DNA from: Buttiauxella sp049686335
GTDB lineage: Bacteria; Pseudomonadota; Gammaproteobacteria; Enterobacterales; Enterobacteriaceae
Length of the DNA stretch: 64,000 nucleotides
NCBI RefSeq assembly: GCF_049686335.1
Contig: NZ_JBAVHX010000010.1
Coordinates: 124,001-188,000 of the forward strand
Reading direction: 5' to 3'
Shown: piece by piece, positions 41,183-50,104 of the stretch
Layout: each line of letters starts with the position of its first letter
Position numbering within the stretch: position 1 is the stretch's first letter
Program-made: the position numbers and the translations under genes
The notes under the pieces: generated by a model
Told to the model about the DNA's origin: nothing
The model's database searches: none
What the model saw: the letters and a program-made list of their open reading frames with translations, nothing else

Positions 41183-41974
41183 ATGGCAATCGCAGATCTG
41201 GATAAACAACCTGATTCTGTCTCTTCTGTCCTGAAAGTTTTTGGCATCTTACAGGCGCTTGGCGAAGAACGCGAAATTGGTATTACTGAATTATCGCAAC
41301 GCGTAATGATGTCAAAAAGCACCGTCTATCGCTTTTTACAGACAATGAAATCCCTGGGTTATGTTGCTCAGGAGGGGGAGTCTGAGAAATACTCGCTCAC
41401 GCTGAAGTTGTTCGAACTTGGCGCGCGTGCATTGCAAAATGTTGATTTGATTCGTAGTGCTGACATCCAGATGCGCGAACTGTCGCGTCTGACAAAAGAA
41501 ACTATCCACCTGGGTGCGTTGGATGAAGACAGCATTGTCTATATCCATAAGATCGACTCCATGTACAACCTGCGTATGTACTCGCGCATTGGACGTCGTA
41601 ACCCGCTGTACAGTACGGCAATTGGTAAAGTGCTTCTGGCATGGCGTGATCGTGAAGAAGTACGTGAAATTCTTGCTGATGTGGAATATACCCGCAGCAC
41701 TGAACGTACCATTACCAGCACTGACGAATTGTTAGACGTTCTGGATACTGTTCGCCAGCAAGGTTATGGCGAAGATAACGAAGAACAGGAAGAAGGCTTG
41801 CGCTGCATCGGCGTTCCTGTATTTGACCGCTTTGGTGTGGTGATTGCAGGCTTGAGTATTTCCTTCCCGACGCTACGTTTTTCCGAAGATCGTCTTCATG
41901 AATATGTTGCGATGTTGCACGACGCCGCGCGTACTATTTCTGAGCAAATGGGTTATCACGAATATCCATTCTGA
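41183..41974 (+). CDS. kdgR: IclR-family repressor KdgR
   Basis: 263 residues. N-terminal winged helix (SSVLKVFGILQALGEEREIGITELSQRVMMSKSTVYRFLQTMKSLGYV) and C-terminal IclR effector domain binding 2-keto-3-deoxygluconate. Represses pectin/hexuronate genes. GAGGTGAGTTA precedes the ATG; a strong terminator follows. Confidence 0.95.
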   Translation: MAIADLDKQPDSVSSVLKVFGILQALGEEREIGITELSQRVMMSKSTVYRFLQTMKSLGYVAQEGESEKYSLTLKLFELGARALQNVDLIRSADIQMRELSRLTKETIHLGALDEDSIVYIHKIDSMYNLRMYSRIGRRNPLYSTAIGKVLLAWRDREEVREILADVEYTRSTERTITSTDELLDVLDTVRQQGYGEDNEEQEEGLRCIGVPVFDRFGVVIAGLSISFPTLRFSEDRLHEYVAMLHDAARTISEQMGYHEYPF

Positions 41975-41980
41975 TGAAAA

Positions 41981-42012
41981 AATAAACGCCGCTTAATAGC
42001 GGCGTTTATTCT
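41981..42012. terminator. Terminator of kdgR
   Basis: AAACGCCGC-ttaata-GCGGCGTTT with T-rich tail; also positioned downstream of yobH on the other strand. Confidence 0.85.
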
Positions 42013-42055
42013 CTTCGATAATCTACTGTCTCGTTTCCCTACTGCCCGTTATCAA

Positions 42056-42295
42056 TCATCCGTTATCAATAACATTGTCACTTTTACGCAATACAGGGCA
42101 ATCGCTAAGTCCGATAATACCGCTCTCGCTATGAATGAATTGCGCAGTGGTGATATTTCGAGCAGTGAGATACTTACATTGCAGCCCCATTCCCGCCGCA
42201 TTTTGCTGGCTTCCAATCAATACTCCATACCCGGAGAGCAGTAAGCCGATCCACAGCAGCACAATCACCAGGAAAGTGCGGATCACAATACGCAT
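42056..42295 (-). CDS. yobH: YobH small membrane-associated protein
   Basis: 79 residues; hydrophobic N-terminus (MRIVIRTFLVIVLLWIGLLLSGYGVLIGS) then GLQCKYLTARN...SDCPVLRKSD, matching E. coli YobH throughout. Two Cys in the exported part. Unknown function; divergent from mgrB. Confidence 0.9.
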   Translation of the reverse strand: MRIVIRTFLVIVLLWIGLLLSGYGVLIGSQQNAAGMGLQCKYLTARNITTAQFIHSESGIIGLSDCPVLRKSDNVIDNG

Positions 42296-42453
42296 AGATA
42301 CCTCTAATTATGATTTTATTACAGTGCTAAGCGTAGCGGCTAACTATGAACTATCAATATGATGATTCTGAAAGAATATATGCGTTTAGTGATGCCTGGT
42401 TTAGGTTACTTATGCCAGACTTATCATTAAGAACTTTTAATGTGGAGAAAGTA

Positions 42454-42597
42454 GTGAAAAAGTACAGATGGTTCATCCTGGTTGCGGTTTTTTTCGTCTG
42501 CTTGCTACTCTGGACTCAGATGGTCAACGTGATGTGCGATCAAGATGTACAATTTTTCAGCGGTATCTGCACAATTAATAAATTTATTCCCTGGTAG
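42454..42597 (+). CDS. mgrB: PhoQ inhibitor MgrB (GTG start)
   Basis: 47 residues starting from GTG 42454 after TGGAGAAAGTA. One membrane helix and a periplasmic tail MCDQDVQFFSGICTINKFIPW, including the two conserved Cys (in MCDQ and GICT) needed for activity. Negative feedback on PhoQ; loss gives colistin resistance in relatives. Intact. Upstream TGGTTTAGG about 20 bp before a TATCAT -10 may be part of a PhoP box. Confidence 0.95.
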   Translation: MKKYRWFILVAVFFVCLLLWTQMVNVMCDQDVQFFSGICTINKFIPW

Positions 42598-42671
42598 ACT
42601 CTTTTTATCCGCATGATGCTTACCTTAAGGCGCGGCAGGTGTAGAATAGCGCGTTTTACTGAGGTGGTAAG

Positions 42672-42959
42672 ATGAACGAATTAAGTGTTGGCGCGTTGAA
42701 TATCGTGTCCCTGACAGTTTCCCTGGTGGTGCTGGTTATCGGCCTCGTAATGTGGTTCTTTGTGAACCGCGCAAGTAACCGTACTAATGAGCAGATCGAA
42801 CTGCTTGAAGAGTTGTTGGATCAACAGAAACGACAAAATGCGCTGTTACGCCGTTTGTGCGAAGCCAATGAGCCGGAAGTTGTGAAGGAAGCACCGCAAG
42901 AGATTAAGCAAGAAGACGCGCAGGACGACGATTTTATCCGTCTGGTGGCTGAACGTTAA
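42672..42959 (+). CDS. yebO: YebO membrane protein
   Basis: 95 residues with an N-terminal membrane helix (IVSLTVSLVVLVIGLVMWFFVN) and a charged, helical C-terminal part (ELLEELLDQQKRQNALLRRLCEAN), the same length and pattern as E. coli YebO. Unknown function. Confidence 0.9.
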   Translation: MNELSVGALNIVSLTVSLVVLVIGLVMWFFVNRASNRTNEQIELLEELLDQQKRQNALLRRLCEANEPEVVKEAPQEIKQEDAQDDDFIRLVAER

Positions 42960-42996
42960 TCCTGACACGCACGTTTGTGTCGCTATGGAGTGACTC

Positions 42997-43998
42997 ATGC
43001 GTTGGAAGAATCCCTGGTTTGATCCCCTAAAATCTCATCATCTAATAGACGGTTTTCGTAATCTGGAACCCCACTTACGGAAATCGGGCGATGTTGAGCG
43101 TTGGCGAAAGGAGCGGAAAGAACAGGGATTGCCCCATCCACCGGGTGGCGGCTATGAAGCCTTCATTAAACAGTGGTGGCAAAAAGCTGAACTTTTAGGG
43201 CACGATGACCGTGTCTGGTGGCTAGGTCATGCAACCTCGCTGTTACGCATCAATGGCCGATATTTACTCACTGATCCTGTCTTATCCCGGCGAGCCTCAC
43301 CGCTCTCTTTTGCTGGCCCGCAACGCAAAACTCCTCCTCCATTACGCATCAATGAATTGCATCAGCTTGATGCGGTTCTGATTTCGCATAATCATTATGA
43401 TCATCTGGACAGCGCAACCGTGCGCCAGATTGCCCGCCGTTTTCCTGACACGCATTTCTTTGTCCCGTTGGGGCTTAAGGGATGGTTTACCCGTCGCGGT
43501 ATTCGTCATGTGACAGAGCTGGACTGGGGGCAGAGCCATAACTGGCAGGGGATGACATTCAGCGCCGTGCCCGCACAACACTGGAGCATGCGTTCGTTCT
43601 GGGACCGCAACCGCAGTTTATGGTGCGGATGGATAATCGAATCCGCGCGTTTACGTATTTGGTTTAGTGGTGACACCGGCTATACCTCGAGCCTGGCGAA
43701 AATCGCACTCAGCAGAGGCCCTCTGGATGTCGCAATGATTCCGATTGGCGCCTATTCGCCACGCTGGTTTATGAGCAGTCATCATATGGATCCGCAGCAG
43801 GCCGTTGCGCTTTGGCAACTGTTGAATAAACCTTTAACGGTACCGATCCATTGGGGCGTTTTTGAGCTGGCCGATGAGTCACTGGATATGCCGCCACAAG
43901 AGTTGTTAGAAGCTCTGGATGGCAAAGATGATCAACGTCACTTATTCACACCGCTTCGTATTGGTCAAAGTTTGCCCCTGGTCAAAATAATAGTTTAA
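42997..43998 (+). CDS. MBL-fold metallohydrolase (UlaG/NAPE-PLD type)
   Basis: 333 residues with the metal motif HNHYDHLD (H-x-H-x-D-H), GHATSLLRI near the N-terminus, SGDTGYT and HHMDPQQA, the pattern of COG2220 lactonase/NAPE-PLD-like hydrolases. No signal peptide seen. It follows yebO by 37 bp and is absent from this place in E. coli K-12. Substrate unknown. Confidence 0.87.
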   Translation: MRWKNPWFDPLKSHHLIDGFRNLEPHLRKSGDVERWRKERKEQGLPHPPGGGYEAFIKQWWQKAELLGHDDRVWWLGHATSLLRINGRYLLTDPVLSRRASPLSFAGPQRKTPPPLRINELHQLDAVLISHNHYDHLDSATVRQIARRFPDTHFFVPLGLKGWFTRRGIRHVTELDWGQSHNWQGMTFSAVPAQHWSMRSFWDRNRSLWCGWIIESARLRIWFSGDTGYTSSLAKIALSRGPLDVAMIPIGAYSPRWFMSSHHMDPQQAVALWQLLNKPLTVPIHWGVFELADESLDMPPQELLEALDGKDDQRHLFTPLRIGQSLPLVKIIV

Positions 43999-44529
43999 AT
44001 ATTATCCAGAAAGTTAAGCGGATATTTGGACCATCCAATAACAGTTATATTATATGCTTAATATAGCGAAACGTTTTTATTGCATCATTGTGATGCAGGG
44101 TGTCATTAAACTTTCATTATTTTGGTGCAATATAAATAGCTTACTGCTCAAGCTTTATTCATTTTGGTCATCGCGCTATTTCATTCGTCTATTTCACTTT
44201 TCCCGCAGACGTGATCTATTGCTCGTTTTTTGAATAGCTATGCTAAAAAAATCATAAAGATAATGTCTATGATATCGACTTTTTCGCAGTTCGTCTGGAC
44301 GAATAGATAGGTTTGGGCTATGGTAAAAACGTTATCTACGTTCATCTCATGAAGGCGCTGAATCACATTTGTTCATGGTTAATTTTATGCACATTTTGTG
44401 CATTTCATTTGCGTGAACAATATGGGTTTCAGAATTTGTGCGACAGATCGATACATGCCGAAAAATGGCTTGCCATTGATTGCGTTGTATGTGATAACAC
44501 GTTGGGTTAAACGAGGTACAGTTCTGTTT
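43999..44529. promoter_or_regulatory. Long upstream region of yobF-cspC
   Basis: 531 bp, AT-rich to 44300 with no supported gene. The part next to yobF should contain the promoter and long 5' leader of the yobF-cspC transcript. A 65-codon frame at 44313-44510 starts with TTG, lacks a ribosome site and is not believed. Confidence 0.45.
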
Positions 44530-44673
44530 ATGTGTGGCATTTTCAGTAAAGAAGTCCTGAGTAAACACGTTGACGTTGAATACCGCTTCTCTGCCGAGCC
44601 TTATATTAGTGCCTCATGCAGTAATGTCTCTGTTTTAGCTAAGTTATGCCTTCGGGCAAAGAAAACAATCTAA
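44530..44673 (+). CDS. yobF: YobF small stress protein
   Basis: 47 residues ([47 protein letters not shown]), nearly identical to E. coli YobF. Translated just upstream of cspC, 13 bp away, from the same transcript. Induced by several stresses in E. coli; mechanism unknown. Confidence 0.93.
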
Positions 44674-44686
44674 GGAATTTTGCAAA

Positions 44687-44896
44687 ATGGCAAAGATTAA
44701 AGGTCAAGTTAAGTGGTTCAACGAGTCTAAAGGTTTTGGTTTCATTACTCCTGCTGACGGCAGCAAAGACGTGTTCGTACACTTCTCTGCAATCCAGGGT
44801 AACGGCTTCAAAACTCTGGCTGAAGGCCAGAACGTTGAGTTCGAAATCCAGGACGGCCAGAAAGGCCCAGCAGCAGTTAACGTAACTGCTATCTAA
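44687..44896 (+). CDS. cspC: Cold-shock-family RNA chaperone CspC
   Basis: 69 residues with RNP1 KGFGFIT and RNP2 DVFVHF. CspC stabilises rpoS and other mRNAs and is expressed at normal temperature. Followed by a strong terminator. Confidence 0.95.
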
Positions 44897-44939
44897 TTCC
44901 GTTGAATTAGACCTGGCGCGAATAACGCCAAATTCTGAT

Positions 44940-44970
44940 GAAAGCCCCGCTCTTGTGGCGGGGCTTTTTC
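44940..44970 (+). terminator. Terminator of yobF-cspC
   Basis: AAAGCCCCGC-tcttgt-GGCGGGGCTTTTT. Confidence 0.85.
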
Positions 44971-45129
44971 ATGTTTGAATTCTGTTCACTACTTTTCTAG
45001 ATGTTTCCGCACGCCACGCTCAGTTATGTTTTGTAGCAAAGCAGCGCATCTTGTAGCACTGTTCCTGTCCGGTTAAATCTACCATTATGTTTAAATTTTC
45101 AATCGCTTAGTTGTCGGTAAGGATTGAAC

Positions 45130-46875
45130 GTGAGAAAAATTGCCCCTGGAATCGCGGGTAACTTTATACAGTGGCGTTTTGCTCTACTTTGCATCGCAAT
45201 TCTTATGTGCCTGGTGTTTTTATTAGGACGCGTAGCCTGGCTGCAAATTATCTCGCCAGAGAGCCTGGTTAAACAAGAAGACATGCGTTCTCTACGTGAA
45301 GAACCGATCGTGGTTCCGCGCGGGATGATTGAAGACCGCACCGGCCGCCCGTTGGCAGTCAGCGTACCGGTAAAAGCTATCTGGGCTGATCCCAAAACGG
45401 TGATGGAAAAAGGCGGTGTGCAGGTTAATGACCGCTGGGAGGCACTGGCGACGACGCTTAATATGTCGCTCAATGAAATTGCTGCTCGTATTCGCCGTAA
45501 TCCTTCCGACCGCTTTATCTACCTCGCCCGTCAACTCGACCCGCAACAAGCGCAATATATTGAGAGTTTGAAACTCCCGGGCATTTCATTGCGCGAGGAG
45601 TCACGTCGTTTTTATCCAGCAGGACATGTCGCGGCGAACTTACTTGGTTTTACCAATATTGATGACCAGGGCATTGAGGGCATAGAAAAGAGTTTCAATC
45701 GCCAGCTGACGGGGAAGGCGGGGGAGCGATTAGTCCGTAAAGACCGTCACGGTCACGTCATTGAGAACATCACCGAAACTCCGGCAAGCCCAGCGCATAA
45801 CCTGATGTTAAGCATTGATGAACGTCTACAAACGGTGACTGAGGATGCGCTAAGTAACGCAGTCTCATGGAATAAAGCCGAATCTGCAGCAGCGGTGATT
45901 CTTGATGTGAATACCGGTGAAGTGCTGGCGATGGCTAGTTGCCCAACGTTTAACCCAAATAACCGTGATGGCGCTACATTAGACGATTTCCGAAATCGGG
46001 CTATCAGTGACACTTTTGAACCGGGTTCAACTGTCAAACCGATGGTCGTTATGACCGCGTTGCAACAAGGTATTGTGCAACCGGACAGCGTAGTCGATAC
46101 CCATCCGTATACCATAGACGGGCATCGCATTCGTGATGTCGGGTTTTATCCGCAACTGACGCTGACGGGGATCCTGCAAAAATCGAGCGATACGGGCGTA
46201 TCACGACTTTCACTGGCGATGCCTATCCAAAAACTGCTGGATACTTACAAGAATTTTGGCTTTGGTTCACCCACCGCTCTGGGTCTGACTGGCGAAAGCA
46301 GCGGATTTTTACCACATCGTAAATTCTGGGGAGAGTTGGATCGCGCAACATTCTCCTTCGGCTATGGCTTGATGGTCACACCGCTGCAACTCGCTCACGT
46401 TTATGCAACCATCGGCAGCTACGGTATTTCCAGACCGCTCTCCATTACTCGTGTTGATCCTCCTGTTGTGGGGCAACGGGTTATGTCGGAGGCGATTGCT
46501 CATCAGGTCGAACATATGATGGAAAGCGTTGCGTTGCCGGGCGGTGGTGGTGTGAAAGCGGCAGTGCGCGGATATCGTGTTGCGATTAAAACCGGCACGG
46601 CCAAGAAGATTGGCGATGACGGTAAGTACATCAATAAATACATCGCTTACACCGCAGGCGTAGCTCCCGCCAGTAACCCACGCTTTGCGCTGGTGGTGGT
46701 GATAAACGATCCAGAAAATGGGGCTTATTATGGTGGGGCGGTTTCGGCTCCGGTATTTAGCCAGATTATGGGCGAAGTCTTGCGTCTGGAAAATATCAAA
46801 CCTGATGGTTTACCAGATGGTGATCCAAACTTAATGGTGTTAAATAAACCCGTCCCAGATAACTCCGCCGGTTAG
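45130..46875 (+). CDS. FtsI paralogue, PBP3SAL-like peptidoglycan transpeptidase
   Basis: 581 residues from GTG 45130 (AAGGA, spacing 6-7). One N-terminal membrane helix, a PBP dimerisation domain, then the transpeptidase with S300-TVK303 (EPGSTVKP), S352-S-D354 in place of the usual SSN, and K487-TG (AIKTGTAKK). In E. coli FtsI the second motif is S-S-N361, so Asn is replaced by Asp. Location after cspC matches the Salmonella PBP3SAL gene, a septal enzyme used at acidic pH. Not the essential ftsI of the dcw cluster. Confidence 0.85.
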   Translation: MRKIAPGIAGNFIQWRFALLCIAILMCLVFLLGRVAWLQIISPESLVKQEDMRSLREEPIVVPRGMIEDRTGRPLAVSVPVKAIWADPKTVMEKGGVQVNDRWEALATTLNMSLNEIAARIRRNPSDRFIYLARQLDPQQAQYIESLKLPGISLREESRRFYPAGHVAANLLGFTNIDDQGIEGIEKSFNRQLTGKAGERLVRKDRHGHVIENITETPASPAHNLMLSIDERLQTVTEDALSNAVSWNKAESAAAVILDVNTGEVLAMASCPTFNPNNRDGATLDDFRNRAISDTFEPGSTVKPMVVMTALQQGIVQPDSVVDTHPYTIDGHRIRDVGFYPQLTLTGILQKSSDTGVSRLSLAMPIQKLLDTYKNFGFGSPTALGLTGESSGFLPHRKFWGELDRATFSFGYGLMVTPLQLAHVYATIGSYGISRPLSITRVDPPVVGQRVMSEAIAHQVEHMMESVALPGGGGVKAAVRGYRVAIKTGTAKKIGDDGKYINKYIAYTAGVAPASNPRFALVVVINDPENGAYYGGAVSAPVFSQIMGEVLRLENIKPDGLPDGDPNLMVLNKPVPDNSAG

Positions 46876-46938
46876 TGGCTTTTCGAAACAGGGCGTTTAG
46901 CGTTACACTTGCGCCCTTTATTATTGCCTGGAGTTCCC

Positions 46939-47751
46939 ATGTCCTATCTTTGCCCGCTTTGTCATGCGCCGCTTGCAGCCGAAGGGAGGAGTTTTCTCTG
47001 CCCGACAGGTCACCAGTTCGATAAGGCGAAAGAAGGATATGTGAATTTGCTGCCCGTTCAGCATAAGCGTTCTAAAGATCCCGGAGATAGCAGCGAAATG
47101 ATGCAGGCACGCAGAGCCTTTCTCGATGCCGGACATTACCAGCCGTTGCGCGATGCGATTTGTCAGCAACTTGAGAAAGCCGCTCCGGTTACCTTGCTGG
47201 ATATTGGTTGCGGGGAAGGGTATTACACCGCAGGTTTTGCGCAGAACGTCGCTAATCAAAATGGCACGACATGGGGATTAGATGTTGCCAAAGTCGCTAT
47301 CCGCTATGCTGCGAAACGCTATCCGCAGGTGCAATTCTGTGTGGCATCGAGTCACCGTTTGCCATTTGCTGATAACAGTCTGGATGCTGTCGTACGCATT
47401 TTCGCACCCTGCAAAGCTGAAGAGCTGGCTCGTGTTGTGAAATCGGGTGGCATTGTCATTACCGCGACGCCTGGCCCGCGTCATTTGATGCAGCTTAAAG
47501 GCAAAATCTATGACAACGTGATGCTTCACAGCAGCGAATCTGAAGCGTTACCAGGTTTTGTTGTAGAAGATGTGCAAAGTATTGGCTGGACGATGACATT
47601 GCAAGGAAGTGAAGTGGTTGCGTTGTTGCAGATGACGCCGTTTGCCTGGCGCGCTCGGCCGGAAGTGTGGCAGAGTTTAGCGGCGGAAACGGCGTTTGAG
47701 TGCGAAACTGACTTTGTGGTGCGTGTCTGGCGTCGCGAAGTTTTAGCTTAA
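46939..47751 (+). CDS. rlmA: 23S rRNA m1G745 methyltransferase RlmA
   Basis: 270 residues from MSYLCPLCHAPL; TGGAG precedes ATG 46939. N-terminal zinc finger with Cys in CPLC and CPTGH, and SAM-binding LLDIGCGEGYYTAGFA. Methylates G745 of 23S rRNA. Its stop overlaps the convergent mntP stop by 9 bp. Confidence 0.94.
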   Translation: MSYLCPLCHAPLAAEGRSFLCPTGHQFDKAKEGYVNLLPVQHKRSKDPGDSSEMMQARRAFLDAGHYQPLRDAICQQLEKAAPVTLLDIGCGEGYYTAGFAQNVANQNGTTWGLDVAKVAIRYAAKRYPQVQFCVASSHRLPFADNSLDAVVRIFAPCKAEELARVVKSGGIVITATPGPRHLMQLKGKIYDNVMLHSSESEALPGFVVEDVQSIGWTMTLQGSEVVALLQMTPFAWRARPEVWQSLAAETAFECETDFVVRVWRREVLA

Positions 47752-48318
47752 CGCGCTGAAATGGCTATAAAGGATCTGACAACCAATCCCAATCAATACT
47801 AAGCCGCCGAGGATCTCGGCGCGTTTTCCTAGCAATGGGCCAATAAAGCGGCCCAGCATCATACCTGCTGTAGACATGATCATGGTCGCGCAACCAATCG
47901 CCAGCGCAGTTTCGATAATATTGACCTGCAGGAAGGCCAGGCCGACGCCGACGGCCATTGCGTCAAGGCTGGTGGCAATTGCGGTCGTGACTAATAACCA
48001 GAACCCATGGCGTTGTAACTTCGGTGATTCTTCATTTTCATCGCCGCCGCGAATCCCTTCATAGATCATTCTTATTCCGAGAAAGACCAACAGTACAAAG
48101 GCGACCCAATGGTTCCATTCCAGGACGACCTGGCTTGCCAAAAGACCCAGACACCAGCCGATAAGGGGGGTGAGTGTTTCGATTGCGCCAAAGATGAGAC
48201 CGGTACGTAAGGCTTCAGAAAACTTAGGTTTATGGAGTGAGGCACCTTTCCCGATTGATGCAGCAAAAGCATCCATCGACATGCCAAAAGCAAGAATGAG
48301 TGTAGCGGAGAGATTCAT
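47743..48318 (-). CDS. mntP: Manganese exporter MntP
   Basis: 191 residues, six membrane helices, with two related halves each bearing an acidic motif (FGMSMDAFAASIGKG and ATSLDAMAVGVG) that binds Mn2+. GAGG at a spacing of 7-8 precedes the ATG. The long leader contains a candidate yybP-ykoY riboswitch and a Fur-like box upstream, consistent with MntR/Fur/Mn control in E. coli. Confidence 0.95.
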   Translation of the reverse strand: MNLSATLILAFGMSMDAFAASIGKGASLHKPKFSEALRTGLIFGAIETLTPLIGWCLGLLASQVVLEWNHWVAFVLLVFLGIRMIYEGIRGGDENEESPKLQRHGFWLLVTTAIATSLDAMAVGVGLAFLQVNIIETALAIGCATMIMSTAGMMLGRFIGPLLGKRAEILGGLVLIGIGCQILYSHFSALS

Positions 48319-48334
48319 GAAAACGCCTCAGTTG

Positions 48335-48440
48335 GGAATATCCATATACACGTCAGCCATCCCCAACTAAAACGATGGTCACGTGCCTATGGTCTCGCCT
48401 ACTCAGTGTTTGAGTCGTACATGCCACGTTTTTTCTTGTT
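48335..48440 (-). promoter_or_regulatory. yybP-ykoY type Mn2+ riboswitch upstream of mntP
   Basis: The minus-strand leader contains GAGTAGGCGAGACC...GGCACGTGACC...GTTGGGGATGGCTGACG, resembling the mntP leader of E. coli, which is a manganese-sensing yybP-ykoY riboswitch. Assigned from sequence similarity and position; boundaries approximate. Confidence 0.7.
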
Positions 48441-48573
48441 TAAACAAGTAACGAGTATGTTGACATGTACATTTTCGCAATGGCGAAAATCGGCTACTCC
48501 CCAACGACGGGCGCAACCTTAACATATTATTCAAAGATAAAACAATATTTGAAAGCTATTATTATTGACAATC

Positions 48574-48593
48574 AAATGATAACGATTTTCATT
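48574..48593 (-). promoter_or_regulatory. Fur-like box in the mntP promoter region
   Basis: AAATGATAACGATTTTCATTT is close to the GATAATGATAATCATTATC Fur consensus. It lies at the upstream end of the ~220-nt mntP leader; E. coli mntP is reported to respond to Fur. Confidence 0.6.
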
Positions 48594-48713
48594 TGCTTTT
48601 ATCGGTAAGTGAAAGGTTAAAATAAGAGCACACTAACTGTGTAAAATAGCAGCGGCTATATTTAACGGATCGTTTAAAAAATAACTTAATATAGACAATG
48701 CTAAGTTGTTATC

Positions 48714-49172
48714 TTATTGATTGTTAACCATTAACTTATATATTTTTTCCAGGTCTTCAATATTTTTGACTCGAATGAGTAAACGTCTTTGCTCTAATTG
48801 CATCACCAACACTCCATCCTCAGATAAATTCATATCTTTAATTCGGGAATATAAAATCCAGACGTTGGCAAAGAAGAAGCCTTCTGTTTTAAAAAGTAAT
48901 TTAGGTTGGCGGATCCAGGAGATATAAATCGCGAGCAAAGCCAGCGCAGATAATAACCAGGTTGTGAGGGGGGTACCATGCGTGGTGACGTTGTTGTAAA
49001 TCAGGATTGCGACCAGACCCACAAAGATGGTGCTATCGATACGGTTGCGTCGCAACAGAGTGATTTTAAGCAGGGTTTTGCCTTTAAGCTTTTCCATGAT
49101 GAATTCATCGTAAATCGCCCAGGCAAGCAACATCACGATAAATACCAGTAAAACAACATCTGTTAACGTCAT
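48714..49172 (-). CDS. yobD: YobD (DUF986) inner-membrane protein
   Basis: 152 residues from MTLTDVVLLVFIVMLLAWAIYDEF, equal to E. coli YobD in length. Three hydrophobic segments and a conserved soluble end (NLSEDGVLVMQLEQRRLLIRVKNIEDLEKIYKL). Lies downstream of manXYZ on the same strand, separated by a terminator. Function unknown. Confidence 0.9.
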   Translation of the reverse strand: MTLTDVVLLVFIVMLLAWAIYDEFIMEKLKGKTLLKITLLRRNRIDSTIFVGLVAILIYNNVTTHGTPLTTWLLSALALLAIYISWIRQPKLLFKTEGFFFANVWILYSRIKDMNLSEDGVLVMQLEQRRLLIRVKNIEDLEKIYKLMVNNQ

Positions 49173-49189
49173 AACCAAACCTTCACTCT

Positions 49190-49222
49190 ACATAATAAAA
49201 AACCGGGGGCAGGCCCCGGTTG
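49190..49222 (-). terminator. Terminator of manXYZ
   Basis: CCGGGG-cctg-CCCCGG type stem followed on the minus strand by TTTTTTATT. Confidence 0.8.
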
Positions 49223-49237
49223 AATTCATCAAGTCAA

Positions 49238-50092
49238 TTACAGACCCAGTAAGCCGATAGCATAACCGACAATACCGATAACGAAGAAGCCCATGATGAT
49301 CCACAGCGCGTTGACTTTCTTACGCAGCAACCACATACAAGCAAACGTTAACAGTAATGGCACCAGGCCAGGCATCAATTGGTCAAGGATGGTTTGAACA
49401 GTGGTCACTTTAACTGCGCCGGTCTGGTCGGTAATCTTCGACACCACCAGCGGTATGTTAACGTGCGTCCACTTGTTAACCAGCGCCCCCATGACAAACA
49501 GGCCGAGGATTGACGCCCCCTCAGTCAATTTCTGCAGGAAGCCGCCGCCCATATCCTTAACGATATCAATACCTTTGCGGTAACCGTAAGCCACGCCGTA
49601 ATAACGAGTCAGCAGACGTACTGCGTTGAACAGAATGAAGAACAGCAATGGACCTAACAGGCTGCCGCTCATCGCGATACCAGCACCCAGCGCTGCGAAT
49701 ACAGGACGTACTGTACCCCAGAAGATTGGGTCGCCCACGCCTGCCAGCGGCCCCATCAAACCAACTTTGATACCGTTAATGGCACCATCGTCAATTTCTG
49801 CGCCGTTCGCACGTTGTTCTTCCATCGCAAGCGTTACGCCCAGAACCGGAGCCGCCACATAAGGATGGGTGTTAAAGAATTCCAGGTGACGCTTAATCGC
49901 TTGTTTACGCGCATCGTTGTTCTCAGGATACAGGCGTTTGATGGCCGGAATCATTGAGAAGCAGAAGCCCAGCGCTTGCATACGTTCGAAGTTCCATGAA
50001 CCCTGGAACAGGTTCGAACGCAGGAATACGCCACGAATATCACCTGGGGTGAGTTTTTTCTCGGTAGTCGTTGTTTTGGTGGTATCAACCAT
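49238..50092 (-). CDS. manZ: Mannose PTS permease subunit IID
   Basis: 284 residues from MVDTTKTTTTEKKLTPGDIRGVFLRSNLFQGSWNFERMQALGFCFSM; AGGTGAGCGAA precedes ATG 50092. Membrane component IID, forming with ManY the sugar channel that also serves as receptor for some bacteriocins and lambda DNA entry. Last gene of manXYZ. Confidence 0.95.
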   Translation of the reverse strand: MVDTTKTTTTEKKLTPGDIRGVFLRSNLFQGSWNFERMQALGFCFSMIPAIKRLYPENNDARKQAIKRHLEFFNTHPYVAAPVLGVTLAMEEQRANGAEIDDGAINGIKVGLMGPLAGVGDPIFWGTVRPVFAALGAGIAMSGSLLGPLLFFILFNAVRLLTRYYGVAYGYRKGIDIVKDMGGGFLQKLTEGASILGLFVMGALVNKWTHVNIPLVVSKITDQTGAVKVTTVQTILDQLMPGLVPLLLTFACMWLLRKKVNALWIIMGFFVIGIVGYAIGLLGL

Positions 50093-50104
50093 TTCGCTCA
50101 CCTA

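Noticed and set aside
44313..44510. 65-codon ORF upstream of yobF
   Set aside because: TTG start without ribosome site, Cys-rich random-looking sequence, inside the leader region of yobF-cspC.
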